From the NCBI GenBank assembly GCA_035353175.1, contig DAOPZC010000059.1, positions 1 to 29,771 on the forward strand: a stretch of DNA of 29,771 bases, read 5' to 3'. The position numbers were made by a program, and so were the translations under genes. Of this stretch, positions 1-7,636 are shown in pieces. The notes below the pieces were generated by a model. That model did not search any database. It saw nothing but the letters and a program-made list of their open reading frames with translations, and was not told where the DNA came from. The stretch is from DAOPZC01 sp035353175 (GTDB lineage Bacteria > Verrucomicrobiota > Kiritimatiellia > RFP12 > UBA1067). How positions within the stretch are numbered: position 1 is the first letter of the stretch; each line of letters begins with the position of its first letter.

Positions 1-1
1 C

Positions 2-757
2 ATGGACGGCGTGATCTACCACGGCAACAAGATCCTGCCCGGCACGCTCGACTTCGTCGCCTGGCTGCGTGCGACCCAAATCCCTTTCCTTTTCCTCACC
101 AACAGCAGCGAGCGCTCGCCGCGCGAGCTGAGCGAAAAGTTGCACCGCATGGGCGTGGACATCGAAGAAACGCATTTCTACACCAGCGCCATGGCCACGG
201 CGGCGTTTCTCGCCTCCCAGACGCCCGGCGGCAGCGCCTACGTCATCGGCCAGCCCGGCCTGATCAACGCGCTCTACGACGCGGGCTTCTCGACCAATGA
301 CGTCAACCCCGACTACGTGGTGGTCGGTGAAACGCCCATGTACACCTATGAGACCATCAAAAAGGCGGTCAGCCTCGTCCGCAAAGGCGCCAAACTCATC
401 GGCACCAACCCGGACCTGACAGGGCCGGCCGAGAGCGGCATCATCCCCGCCTGCGGCGCGCTGGTGGCCCCCATCGAGCTCTCGACCGGCGTAAAAGCCT
501 ATTTCGTCGGCAAGCCCAATCCGCTGATGATGCGCACCGGCCTCGGCCTGCTCGGCTGCCCGCGCGAGAGCGCCCTGATCGTCGGCGACCGCATGGACAC
601 GGACATCATCTCGGGCATCGAGTCCGGCATCGAAACCGTGCTCGTGCTCTCCGGCGTGGCGCAGCGCGAGGACCTCGCGCGCTTCGGCTTCGGCCCCGAC
701 TTCATCCTCGACCACGTCGGCCAGCTCCCCGCCCTGCTGGAAAAAAATCACGCCTAA
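2..757 (+). CDS. HAD-superfamily sugar/nucleotide phosphatase, NagD-like (class IIA), 5'-truncated
   Basis: This is a HAD hydrolase of the NagD/HAD-IIA group, cytoplasmic enzymes that dephosphorylate small phosphometabolites; the substrate cannot be told from sequence. The first visible residues, MDGVIYHG, match the middle of HAD motif I (usually D-x-D-G-V). The nucleophilic Asp therefore lies before base 1, and the ATG at 2 is an internal Met, not the true start. Motif II is FLTNSS (about residues 31-36). The conserved Lys sits in GKPNP (about 170-174). The acidic motif IV is IVGDRMDTD (about 193-201). The 251 visible residues are close to the usual length of roughly 260, so only a few residues are missing. 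The C2 cap region lies between motifs II and III. The next gene starts 94 bp downstream behind its own promoter candidate, so this gene probably belongs to an upstream transcription unit. Confidence 0.88.
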   Translation: MDGVIYHGNKILPGTLDFVAWLRATQIPFLFLTNSSERSPRELSEKLHRMGVDIEETHFYTSAMATAAFLASQTPGGSAYVIGQPGLINALYDAGFSTNDVNPDYVVVGETPMYTYETIKKAVSLVRKGAKLIGTNPDLTGPAESGIIPACGALVAPIELSTGVKAYFVGKPNPLMMRTGLGLLGCPRESALIVGDRMDTDIISGIESGIETVLVLSGVAQREDLARFGFGPDFILDHVGQLPALLEKNHA

Positions 758-764
758 TCGCGCA

Positions 765-793
765 TTGCATTTCCGCACGGAATCGCGTTTAAT
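765..793 (+). promoter_or_regulatory. Candidate sigma-70 promoter for the DUF1080 gene
   Basis: TTGCAT (765-770) and TTTAAT (788-793) are separated by 17 bp. They lie in the short gap after the HAD gene and about 58 bp before the DUF1080 start. This is pattern matching only. Confidence 0.4.
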
Positions 794-851
794 ACATGAC
801 AGTTCTGGGGTGGCGGTGCGAAATCGCCTGAACACTTAACAAGGGTAAATC

Positions 852-2147
852 ATGAAGCTTCTTTTATTGGGCGCCGTTGGGGCGCTCGCGGTGGCGGGGA
901 ACGTTTGGTCGGCAGAGGCCGGGGGCGAAGCGGGCTTTGTCTCGCTGTTCAACGGCAAGGACCTGGAAGGCTGGATCGGCGCCACGAACGGCTACTCGGT
1001 GGAAAACGGCATCCTGTTCTGCCAGCCGAAAGGCGGCGGCAACCTGTACACGGCCAAGCAGTACGACAACTTCATTCTGCGGTTCGAGTTTCTCGTTTAC
1101 ACGAACTCGAACAACGGCCTCGGCATCCGTTGTCCGAAAGTCGGCGACTCCGCTTACAGCGCGATGGAACTGCAGATCCTGGACGATTCCGGGTCGCAGT
1201 ACACCAAGCTCCAACCTTATCAGTACCACGGCTCAATCTACGGGGTGGTCCCCAGCAAACGCGGCTCCCAGAAGCCGGTCGGACAGTGGAACGTCCAGGA
1301 AGTGCGCGCCATCGGCTCGAAAATCACCGTCATCCTCAACGGCAGCGTGATCGTCGATGCCGACATCGCGGGCATCATGGACACCATGGACCACAAGCAA
1401 CATCCGGGGCTCCATAACGCCAAGGGCCACATCGGCTGGCTCGGACACGGCACGCGCGTAGACTGGCGCAACATCCGCATCAAGGAAGTCCCGGCGGACT
1501 ACCAGGTGGCGCAGCCGACCGACAACAAAGCGCCCGCCGGCTTCACCGCCCTCTTCAACGGCAAAGACCTGACCAACTGGAAGGGTGTGACCCGCACGGA
1601 GAAGTTCGACAGCCCGCTCGTGCGGCAGGCGGCGTCCCCGGAAAAACGCGCGGAGATCCAGGCCAAGGCGGACGAGGAGATGCGCGCGAGCTGGTTCGTG
1701 CGTGACGGCGGAACGCTCTATTTCAGCGGCAAGGGGTACAGCCTCGCCACGGCCAAGGATTACGGCGACTTCGAGATGTTCGTCGACTGGCGCCTGCTCA
1801 CGGTGCGCGGCGACAGCGGCCTCTACCTGCGCGGTTCGCCCCAGGTTCAGATCTGGGACGCGCACAACCAGTGGAATATCGGGTCCGGCGGCCTCTACAA
1901 CAACAAGCAGAACCCGAGCAAAGCGCTGTCGATCGCCGACCGGCTGATTGGCGACTGGAACACCTTCCACATCAAGATGGTCGGCGACAAGGTCACCGTG
2001 AAGCTCAACGGCGTGCTCGTGGTGGACAACACCGTCCTGGAGAACTACTGGGACCGCAACCGGCCGATCTTCCCGAAAGAGCAGATCGAGCTGCAGTGCC
2101 ACGGCGACCCGATCGAGTTCAAGAACATTTACATCCGCGAGCTGTAA
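852..2147 (+). CDS. Secreted protein with two tandem DUF1080 (3-keto-disaccharide hydrolase-type) domains
   Basis: The 431-residue product starts with a signal peptide (MKLLLLGAVGALAVAGNVWS, likely cleaved near SAEA), so it is exported. Two copies of the DUF1080 concanavalin-like fold follow. Each opens with the family hallmark: FVSLFNGKDLEGW near residue 29 and FTALFNGKDLTNW near residue 230. Copy one continues with a NGLGIRCP segment and a GHIGWLGHG strand. Copy two has GDSGLYLRGSPQVQIWD and ends in IELQCHGDPIEFKNIYIREL, the standard family ending. Some DUF1080 members cleave 3-keto-glycosides, while others have no known activity. A role in extracellular or periplasmic glycan breakdown is therefore inference. 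AAGGG at 841-845 is a modest ribosome-binding site. Two-domain members of this length are less common than single-domain ones. The gene appears monocistronic, facing a convergent minus-strand gene across a terminator. Confidence 0.85.
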   Translation: MKLLLLGAVGALAVAGNVWSAEAGGEAGFVSLFNGKDLEGWIGATNGYSVENGILFCQPKGGGNLYTAKQYDNFILRFEFLVYTNSNNGLGIRCPKVGDSAYSAMELQILDDSGSQYTKLQPYQYHGSIYGVVPSKRGSQKPVGQWNVQEVRAIGSKITVILNGSVIVDADIAGIMDTMDHKQHPGLHNAKGHIGWLGHGTRVDWRNIRIKEVPADYQVAQPTDNKAPAGFTALFNGKDLTNWKGVTRTEKFDSPLVRQAASPEKRAEIQAKADEEMRASWFVRDGGTLYFSGKGYSLATAKDYGDFEMFVDWRLLTVRGDSGLYLRGSPQVQIWDAHNQWNIGSGGLYNNKQNPSKALSIADRLIGDWNTFHIKMVGDKVTVKLNGVLVVDNTVLENYWDRNRPIFPKEQIELQCHGDPIEFKNIYIREL

Positions 2148-2171
2148 AGCGAGCGGGGAGCGCCCGGCGGT

Positions 2172-2209
2172 AAAAAAAGGCGCGGATCCCCTCGGCGGTC
2201 CGCGCCTTT
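2172..2209 (-). terminator. Intrinsic terminator of the zinc-ribbon gene, possibly bidirectional
   Basis: An 11-bp perfect stem (2176-2186 with 2199-2209; arm AAAGGCGCGGA) is followed on the minus strand by a run of seven T (complement of A 2172-2178). It separates convergent genes. Read on the + strand it has only a short T-rich arm, so it may stop the DUF1080 transcript less well. Confidence 0.8.
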
Positions 2210-2535
2210 CACATGTGGCTCAGCATGCCGTAGAACTGCTTCAAGACGCGGAAGGATTCCACGGTCGCCGCCGACATCGCCGCCGTCAGGACGAGCACCA
2301 GGACCGTCACGCACCACTTCGTGGCGCGCTTGTACTTGGGTTGCCACCAGACGAGCGGCAAGGCGAAAGGCCCCACGCTGGCCAGCATGAGCACAATGAA
2401 CGTCGTGCCGAAATACCACGGCACGCGGTTTTCAGCGGAAGGCGGCCGCAGAGAGCCGTCGAGGAACTCGCCACAGTGCTTGCACTTGATCGCCGCGTCT
2501 TGAATCTCTTCCGCGCAATAGGGACATTTTTTCAT
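2209..2535 (-). CDS. Small zinc-ribbon membrane protein, function unknown
   Basis: This 108-residue protein opens with a double-zinc-ribbon motif: CPYC at residues 4-7 and CKHC at 18-21, the common MKKCPYCAEEIQ...KCKHCGEFL type. Two hydrophobic segments follow, around residues 38-64 (WYFGTTFIVLMLASVGPFALPLVWW) and 71-92 (KWCVTVLVLVLTAAM). Basic residues between them (QPKYKRATK) suggest a hairpin in the inner membrane with the zinc ribbon in the cytoplasm. Such N-terminal ribbons are widespread on small bacterial membrane proteins of unknown role, and no specific function is assigned. The GAAAGG stretch upstream of the ATG can serve as a ribosome-binding site. A promoter candidate lies about 35 bp upstream, and the stop codon abuts the terminator hairpin, which supports a single-gene unit. 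Confidence 0.8.
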   Translation of the reverse strand: MKKCPYCAEEIQDAAIKCKHCGEFLDGSLRPPSAENRVPWYFGTTFIVLMLASVGPFALPLVWWQPKYKRATKWCVTVLVLVLTAAMSAATVESFRVLKQFYGMLSHM

Positions 2536-2569
2536 GAGGGCCTTTCAGCCTACGGCTCCGTGTCAAAAC

Positions 2570-2599
2570 AGTATACGCCTTCTTCGCATCGCGGCACAA
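2570..2599 (-). promoter_or_regulatory. Candidate promoter of the zinc-ribbon gene
   Basis: On the minus strand TTGTGC (2599-2594) and TATACT (2575-2570) are 18 bp apart, ending 34 bp before the start codon. The -35 box overlaps a small perfect hairpin at 2590-2605 (CGCGGC-ACAA-GCCGCG), which could be a regulator site or chance. Confidence 0.4.
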
Positions 2600-2671
2600 G
2601 CCGCGCAAAGCAAAGACAAGGCCCGGCCTCGGGGGGCGCTTCGCGGCCCCTGAACCACACCGGATCCCTTC

Positions 2672-2700
2672 TTGTTTCGAGCCCGATTTTCTGTCATAAT
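2672..2700 (+). promoter_or_regulatory. Candidate promoter of pcnB
   Basis: TTGTTT (2672-2677), a 17-bp spacer and CATAAT (2695-2700) lie in an AT-rich patch 39 bp before the pcnB start. The surrounding 2536-2739 gap holds otherwise only the divergent promoter and a GC-rich stretch. Confidence 0.5.
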
Positions 2701-2739
2701 TAGGCTTGTTGTTTTTCAAATTAGAGACAGAAACAAACG

Positions 2740-4173
2740 ATGATCAGCTTTTTCAAACGAGATACTCCCATTGTCCGCGATCGCGCCGCTCACTGCATCT
2801 CACGCGCGAATATCGATCCGGACGCGCTGAAGGTCCTCTACCGTCTCGCCAACACCGGCCATACCGCCTATCTGGTGGGCGGCAGCGTACGCGATCTCCT
2901 TCTCGGCCGACAGCCGAAAGATTTCGACATCGGCACGGACGCGCGCCCGAACGACATCCGCCGTCTTTTCCGCAACTGCTTTCTCATCGGACGCCGCTTC
3001 CGCCTCGCTCACATCGTCTTCGGCAGGAAGGTGATCGAAACCAGCACGTTCCGGAAGCAGCCCGAAGCCAGCGAAAAAGAAAACGGCCTCTACCAGACCG
3101 AGGACAACACCTTCGGCACTCCCGAAGAGGACGCCAAACGCCGCGATTTCACCGTCAACGGCTTGTTTTACGACATCAAGACCTTCGCCGTCATCGATTA
3201 CGTCGGCGGTCTCAAAGACCTCGATAAAAAAGTCCTGCGGTGCATCGGCGACCCCAACATCCGGTTCCGCGAGGATCCGGTCCGCATGATGCGGGCCGTG
3301 AAATTCGCGGCCCGGCTCGGGTTCACGATCGACCGCGCCAGCCGCAAAGCCATTATCAAACACCACGCCGACATCCTCAACGCGTCGGTGCCCCGCCTCT
3401 GCGAGGAAATTTATCGCCTTTTCACCTTCAACTCATCCAACGCGGCCTTTCACCTGATGTGGGAGTTCGAGCTTCTTCAGGACCTTTTGCCCGACGTCAA
3501 CGCCTATGTCGACGCCACCGGCGGCGAGAAATCGCCCCTCTGGCGGTATTTGGCGGCGCTGGACGCTGACCCTCAGAATGCCGACCTCTCCAACGGCGTG
3601 CGAACCGCATGCCTCTATTACCCCCTTTTCCTCGAACAGCTCAGGAAAGAGGAAGCCCAATACCCGCACGGGCGCGTCAACAAGCAGCACGTCGCCCGCA
3701 TGGTGCTCCATCAGATCGCGCAGCAGTTCCACATTCCCAAGTCCACCTTTTTCACGGCGGTCGCCCTCATGGATGTCCAGCGCCGCTTCGCCGAATCGCC
3801 GAAAAAGGGCCGCGGCCACCGATTCCTGTTCCATCCCGCCTTCCCCGAAGCGCTGGCGTTCCAACGGATCCTGCTTGCCGCCGAAGGCGGCGACACCACC
3901 CTGATCCGCGAATGGCAAGCGCTGTACGAAAGCGAAGTGGCCCGGAATTCGCCGCCCGCGCCCGGCACGGCTGAGCCGACAGACGAGGAGGCCAATGAAC
4001 CGCGCGACTCCGAGGATGAACCTGACCGTCCCCGCCGACGCAGACGCCGACGCAGACCGCGGCCGAACAACGCTTCCCGCCCCGACGGCGCCGATTCCGG
4101 CACCCACGTCGGGCCGCCGGTCACCGTGGCGGAATACCAGCCCGACACGGAACGGACTGACGGTTGCGAGTAG
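2740..4173 (+). CDS. pcnB: Poly(A) polymerase I / CCA-adding family nucleotidyltransferase (PcnB type)
   Basis: PcnB adds 3' A-tails to RNAs and marks them for decay; the family shares its fold with tRNA CCA-adding enzymes. Visible features are the nucleotide-binding LVGGSVRDLLLG (about residues 45-56) and the catalytic DxD in KDFDIGTD (D61, D63). The segment RNCFLIGRRFRLAHIVFG (about 78-95) is typical of PcnB rather than Cca. RRDFTVNGLFYD (134-145), the head-domain RFREDPVRMMRAVKFAARLGF and the C-terminal helical region are also present. The 477-residue length fits the family. The C-terminus is an Arg-rich disordered tail (run of RRRRRRRR near residue 433), as seen in PcnB proteins, probably for RNA contact. 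Around 4032-4060 the tail DNA contains a short near-tandem repeat (GCCGACGCAGAC). No strong Shine-Dalgarno sequence precedes the ATG. CCA-adding activity cannot be excluded. Confidence 0.88.
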   Translation: MISFFKRDTPIVRDRAAHCISRANIDPDALKVLYRLANTGHTAYLVGGSVRDLLLGRQPKDFDIGTDARPNDIRRLFRNCFLIGRRFRLAHIVFGRKVIETSTFRKQPEASEKENGLYQTEDNTFGTPEEDAKRRDFTVNGLFYDIKTFAVIDYVGGLKDLDKKVLRCIGDPNIRFREDPVRMMRAVKFAARLGFTIDRASRKAIIKHHADILNASVPRLCEEIYRLFTFNSSNAAFHLMWEFELLQDLLPDVNAYVDATGGEKSPLWRYLAALDADPQNADLSNGVRTACLYYPLFLEQLRKEEAQYPHGRVNKQHVARMVLHQIAQQFHIPKSTFFTAVALMDVQRRFAESPKKGRGHRFLFHPAFPEALAFQRILLAAEGGDTTLIREWQALYESEVARNSPPAPGTAEPTDEEANEPRDSEDEPDRPRRRRRRRRPRPNNASRPDGADSGTHVGPPVTVAEYQPDTERTDGCE

Positions 4174-4176
4174 TTC

Positions 4177-4204
4177 GGCTATAGGATAAATTCCTATCCA
4201 AGCC
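4177..4204. promoter_or_regulatory. Imperfect inverted repeat just upstream of the GT4 promoter
   Basis: ATAGGA (4181-4186) and TCCTAT (4192-4197) flank a 5-nt loop, with an outer GGCT/AGCC pairing offset by three bases. It sits between the pcnB stop and the -35 box at 4206. It could be a weak operator or an mRNA 3' hairpin. There is no T-run, so an intrinsic terminator is unlikely. Confidence 0.3.
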
Positions 4205-4205
4205 A

Positions 4206-4233
4206 TTGACTATCTCCCTATAAGCGATATAAG
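4206..4233 (+). promoter_or_regulatory. Strong candidate promoter of the GT4 gene, nearly leaderless
   Basis: TTGACT (4206-4211), a 16-bp spacer and TATAAG (4228-4233) form a near-consensus promoter. Only 10 nt separate the -10 box from the ATG at 4244, so transcription would start about 3-5 nt before it and leave no room for a ribosome-binding site. A second TATAAG lies at 4219-4224. Confidence 0.65.
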
Positions 4234-4243
4234 ATGAAGTCTT

Positions 4244-5395
4244 ATGAAAGTTTTATGGGTAGATCTGGTCTCTGAATTCGGGGGCGCCCAACACAGCTTA
4301 GCGGACGTCTGCCTTTCGCTGAAGGCGGCCGGCATCGATGTGGTCGCGGCCGTCCCCAACGGACCGCTGTTCGATCGCCTGACCTCCGCCGGCCTGCCCG
4401 TTTTTCCCGTCTCGCCCGTGCGGGCCAGAAAACGGGGCTGGGGCCTTTTCACCACGGCCGCCAAGCTGATGCGCGCGCCGAGCTCGGTCTCGCAAATTAT
4501 CCGCACCGTCAAGCCGGACATCATCCACGCGAACAGCCTGCCTGCTTTTCTTGCCGCACATCACGCCTTCTCATCCATTCCCATCATCTGGCACGTACGC
4601 GACCTCCGGATCCCGGTCATGCTGGCCCGCGAGGCCTCAAAAAAGGCCGCCCGCATCATTGCGGCATCGGAAGCGATCGACGAGCACCTCGTCGACATCC
4701 TTTCACCGCGCGTCCTCGGACGGATCCGCGTGATCCGCAACGGCGTCGATCCGACACGGTTCGCCGCCGGAGACCGGAGCGACGCACGCCGACGCTTCGG
4801 ACTTCCGCCTGACGGGCCGGTCATCGGCATGATTGCGCACCTGATCCCCTGGAAACGCCACGACGCTTTCATCCAGGCCGCGGGCGAGATCCGCCGGCAA
4901 CGTCCGGACGCGCATTTCGTGGCCGTCGGACGCGACTTGTTCAACGAGCACTCGCGCTGGATATCGCAACTGAAGGAAAGGGTCGCGAGCAACGGCCTGG
5001 CCGAGGCCTTCCATTGGGTCGGAGACTGCGATGCCGCCCACGAGATCCTGCCGGCCTTCGACCTGTTGCTCCACCCGGCCCTGCAGGAGCCCTTCGGACG
5101 CGTCATCTGCGAAGCCATGGCCGCGTCTGTACCGGTCATCGCCGCGGCCTCGGGAGGCCCGGCCTCGATCATCCAGCAGGGCGCCTCGGGAATCCTCGTC
5201 CGCGACGGTGACCCGCAGCGCATGGCCGAGGAGGCGCTCGCCCTGTTGGCCGATCCCGCACGTGCCGCAAAGGTCGGCGCAGCCGGCCGCAATCAGATAC
5301 TGAACAAATTCACGACGCGCCACGTCTGCGAACAGCTCATCAAAGAGTACCGGGGCCTGATCTCATCGGTGACCAGCTCGGACGACGACGATTAG
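4244..5395 (+). CDS. Glycosyltransferase family 4 (GT-B fold), cell-envelope glycan type
   Basis: The 383-residue protein has the two Rossmann domains of GT4 retaining glycosyltransferases. The N-terminal acceptor domain begins MKVLWVDLVSEFGGAQHS, a typical glycine-rich loop, and contains DIIHANSLPAFL and IIWHVRD. The C-terminal donor domain begins after IRVIRNGVDPTRF and contains VIGMIAHLIPWKRHD and FVAVGRD. It also carries the family E-x7-E signature EPFGRVICE (about E282 and E290), which binds the nucleotide sugar. The products of such enzymes are usually lipopolysaccharide, capsule or other surface glycans. No other glycan genes lie nearby, so the acceptor is unknown. The gene stands alone with its own promoter. 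The start fits the family N-terminus, but no Shine-Dalgarno sequence precedes it, consistent with a near-leaderless transcript. Confidence 0.85.
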   Translation: MKVLWVDLVSEFGGAQHSLADVCLSLKAAGIDVVAAVPNGPLFDRLTSAGLPVFPVSPVRARKRGWGLFTTAAKLMRAPSSVSQIIRTVKPDIIHANSLPAFLAAHHAFSSIPIIWHVRDLRIPVMLAREASKKAARIIAASEAIDEHLVDILSPRVLGRIRVIRNGVDPTRFAAGDRSDARRRFGLPPDGPVIGMIAHLIPWKRHDAFIQAAGEIRRQRPDAHFVAVGRDLFNEHSRWISQLKERVASNGLAEAFHWVGDCDAAHEILPAFDLLLHPALQEPFGRVICEAMAASVPVIAAASGGPASIIQQGASGILVRDGDPQRMAEEALALLADPARAAKVGAAGRNQILNKFTTRHVCEQLIKEYRGLISSVTSSDDDD

Positions 5396-5531
5396 CCGGT
5401 CTGCGAGGAACCGCGCGGCGCCGGTCGGGGCACGGCTCCAATCAACTCGGCCTTAGGGACACTGATTCGCTATTCCTTATCCGCGACGAGCGTGATAAAA
5501 TAATGCGTTTTCAAGACTCAGGAGGCAGATT

Positions 5532-6383
5532 ATGTGGAACTACAGTGAAACCGTGATGGACCATTTCCGCAACCCGCGCAACGTCGGCAAGATCGATAAC
5601 CCCGACGGAACCGGCACGGTGGGTTCGCTCGCCTGCGGCGACGCCTTGACGCTCATGTTCAAACTCGACGCGAACAAACGCATCGTCGACGTCAAGTTCC
5701 AGACGTTCGGCTGCGCCAGCGCGATCGCCTCCTCGTCGGCCCTCACCGAAATGGTTCTTGGCAAAACGATCGAAGAGGCCGAAAAAGTCACCAACAAGGA
5801 TATCGCCAACTTTCTCGGCGGGCTGCCCGACCAGAAAATGCACTGCTCGGTCATGGGGCGCGAAGCGCTCGAAGCGGCCATCCACAACTACCGCACGGGC
5901 GAGACCATGGTCAAGAACCTCGAGGACCACATCGTCTGCACCTGCTTCGGTGTTTCCGAGAACGAGATCCGCCGCGTCGTCACCGAAAACAGTCTGACGA
6001 CCGTGGACGAAGTCACCAACTTCTGCAAAGCGGGCGGAGGGTGCGGCATGTGCCGCGACGATATCCAGAAGATCATCGATTCCATCCGCAGCACTCAGAC
6101 CGCGCGGCCCGCCTCGGCCGCGCCAGGGCCGCACAAGCGGCTCTCGAACATCCAGAAAATCAAACTGGTTGAAGAGATCGTCGACCGCGAGATCCGTCCG
6201 CAGCTCAAGAAGGACGGCGGGGACATCGAGCTGATCGACATCGTGGGCGACCGCGTGATCATCGCCTTCCGCGGCATGTGCGCGGGATGCCACTCGGCGG
6301 CATTCACCCGGCAGGACTTCATCGAGTCGAAGCTCCGCGAGTTCGTCGACCCCGCGATCAGCGTCGAGGAAGAGGGAAAATGA
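5532..6383 (+). CDS. nifU: Fe-S cluster assembly scaffold NifU, full three-domain form
   Basis: NifU receives sulfur from NifS and builds [2Fe-2S]/[4Fe-4S] clusters for delivery to target proteins. All three domains are visible in 283 residues. The N-terminal IscU-like scaffold has C35 (ACGD), C61 (FGCAS) and C105 (MHCSVMG). The central BFD-like [2Fe-2S] domain has C136, C138, C171 and C174. After a short linker, the C-terminal Nfu domain has the C250-x-x-C253 pair (GMCAGCHS). The Cys spacing closely follows the classical NifU layout. AGGAGG at 5520-5525 is a strong ribosome-binding site 6 nt before the ATG. nifS follows 64 bp later on the same strand, so the two are probably co-transcribed. 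No nitrogenase genes are near, so this is more likely the general Fe-S assembly pathway of an anaerobe than a nitrogen-fixation-specific one. Confidence 0.95.
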   Translation: MWNYSETVMDHFRNPRNVGKIDNPDGTGTVGSLACGDALTLMFKLDANKRIVDVKFQTFGCASAIASSSALTEMVLGKTIEEAEKVTNKDIANFLGGLPDQKMHCSVMGREALEAAIHNYRTGETMVKNLEDHIVCTCFGVSENEIRRVVTENSLTTVDEVTNFCKAGGGCGMCRDDIQKIIDSIRSTQTARPASAAPGPHKRLSNIQKIKLVEEIVDREIRPQLKKDGGDIELIDIVGDRVIIAFRGMCAGCHSAAFTRQDFIESKLREFVDPAISVEEEGK

Positions 6384-6404
6384 AGGCGGACGTGAGTCCG
6401 CCTT
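6383..6404. repeat. Perfect palindromic hairpin between nifU and nifS
   Basis: AAGGCGGAC (6383-6391), loop GTGA and GTCCGCCTT (6396-6404) form a perfect 9-bp stem that starts within the nifU stop codon. No T-run follows. It may stabilise or process the nifUS mRNA, or be a copy of a dispersed REP-like palindrome. Confidence 0.7.
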
Positions 6405-6447
6405 GGAACCCCCAATCAGTGTCACGTTTACAATTTCGAGTCTTTCC

Positions 6448-7629
6448 ATGAACACCATCTACTTCGACAACAACGCGACCACCTGCGTGGCACCCGAAGT
6501 GCGCGACGCAATGATGCCGTTTTTCAACGACCTTTACGGCAACCCCTCCAGCATGCACGCCTTCGGCGGCCAAGTCGCCAAATACGTGAAGGAGGCGCGC
6601 GAGAAAATCGCGGCCTTCATCAACGCCGATCCCTCGGAAATCATCTTCACAAGTTGCGGCACGGAAAGCGACAACATGGCCATCCACGGCAGTGCCGAAC
6701 TGCTCGGGCCACAGGCCAAAATCATCACCTCGCGCGTGGAACACCCCGCCGTGCTGGGTCCCTGCCGCCGCCTGAAAGACATGGGCTTCCTCGAAACCGA
6801 AATCCCGGTCGACAGCGTCGGGCAGCTCGATCTCGAAGCGTTCCGCGAATCGCTGAAAGGGCACGGTCCGGCCATCGTCAGCATCATGTGGGCCAACAAC
6901 GAAACCGGCGTGATCTTTCCCCTGCAGCAGATCGTGGAGATCGCCAAAACGGCCGGCGCCGTTGTGCATACCGATGCGGTGCAGGTGGCCGGCAAGGTGC
7001 CGATCGACGTCAAGAAGCTGCCGGTCGACATGCTCTCGATCTCCGGGCACAAGCTGCACGCGCCGAAAGGCATCGGCATCTTCTACCTGCGGCGCGGCAC
7101 GCGTCTCAAGACGTTCATGCTGGGCGGGCACCAGGAGAACGGGCGGCGCGGCGGCACCGAGAACGTGCCCTACATCGTCGGGCTGGGCAAGGCGGCCGAA
7201 CTCGCGGCGGCGAACATGGACGCCGAACGCCGCGTGCTGACGCGGCTGCGCGACAAACTTGAGAACGGCCTGCTCGCCTCGTGTCCGGACGCGCGCGTGA
7301 ACGGCGACCGTGTCCACCGCCTGCCCAACACCACCAACATGAGCTTCGAATACATCGAAGGCGAGGCGATCCTCTACCACATGAGCGACCTCGGCATCTG
7401 CGCCTCGACCGGTTCGGCCTGCGCGGCCGGCTCGCTCGAGCCTTCGCACGTGATCCGCGCCATGGGCGTGCCCTTCACCGCGGTCCACGGCTCCGTGCGC
7501 TTTTCGCTCAGCCGTTACAACACCGAAGCCGAAGTGGACTACGTGCTGGAGCAGATGCCCAAGATCGTGCGCAAGCTGCGGTCCCTCTCGCCCTTCGGCA
7601 AGGGTGACACACTGCCGGTGGAGCTGTAG
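6448..7629 (+). CDS. nifS: Cysteine desulfurase NifS/IscS-type
   Basis: This PLP enzyme converts cysteine to alanine and hands a persulfide to the NifU scaffold. Visible residues include the N-terminal IYFDNNATT, His99 in VEHP that stacks on PLP, and HTDAVQVAGK. The PLP lysine is K202 in SISGHKLHAPKG. RRGGTENV contacts phosphate, and the catalytic cysteine is C325 in ASTGSACAAGS. The ATG at 6448 (MNTIYFDNN) was chosen because the family begins here; an upstream TTG at 6403 would add residues encoded by the intergenic hairpin region. The protein is 393 residues, the normal length. The short active-site loop (group I, NifS/IscS type) and the direct linkage to nifU support the NifS assignment. 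No clear Shine-Dalgarno sequence is visible, so translation may depend on the nifU transcript. Confidence 0.95.
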   Translation: MNTIYFDNNATTCVAPEVRDAMMPFFNDLYGNPSSMHAFGGQVAKYVKEAREKIAAFINADPSEIIFTSCGTESDNMAIHGSAELLGPQAKIITSRVEHPAVLGPCRRLKDMGFLETEIPVDSVGQLDLEAFRESLKGHGPAIVSIMWANNETGVIFPLQQIVEIAKTAGAVVHTDAVQVAGKVPIDVKKLPVDMLSISGHKLHAPKGIGIFYLRRGTRLKTFMLGGHQENGRRGGTENVPYIVGLGKAAELAAANMDAERRVLTRLRDKLENGLLASCPDARVNGDRVHRLPNTTNMSFEYIEGEAILYHMSDLGICASTGSACAAGSLEPSHVIRAMGVPFTAVHGSVRFSLSRYNTEAEVDYVLEQMPKIVRKLRSLSPFGKGDTLPVEL

Positions 7630-7636
7630 AAACGCC

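Noticed and set aside
2209..2703. + strand open frame through the zinc-ribbon gene region
   Set aside because: It is antisense to the zinc-ribbon gene, which has clear CxxC motifs, a promoter candidate and a terminator.
5473..5501. Weak promoter-like pair (TTCCTT and TAAAAT) before nifU
   Set aside because: The -35 match is too poor to list. The nifU promoter may well be here, but the sequence does not decide it.
6403..6447. TTG-initiated extension of nifS
   Set aside because: The extra residues are encoded by the intergenic hairpin region and do not match the conserved NifS N-terminus, which starts at 6448.
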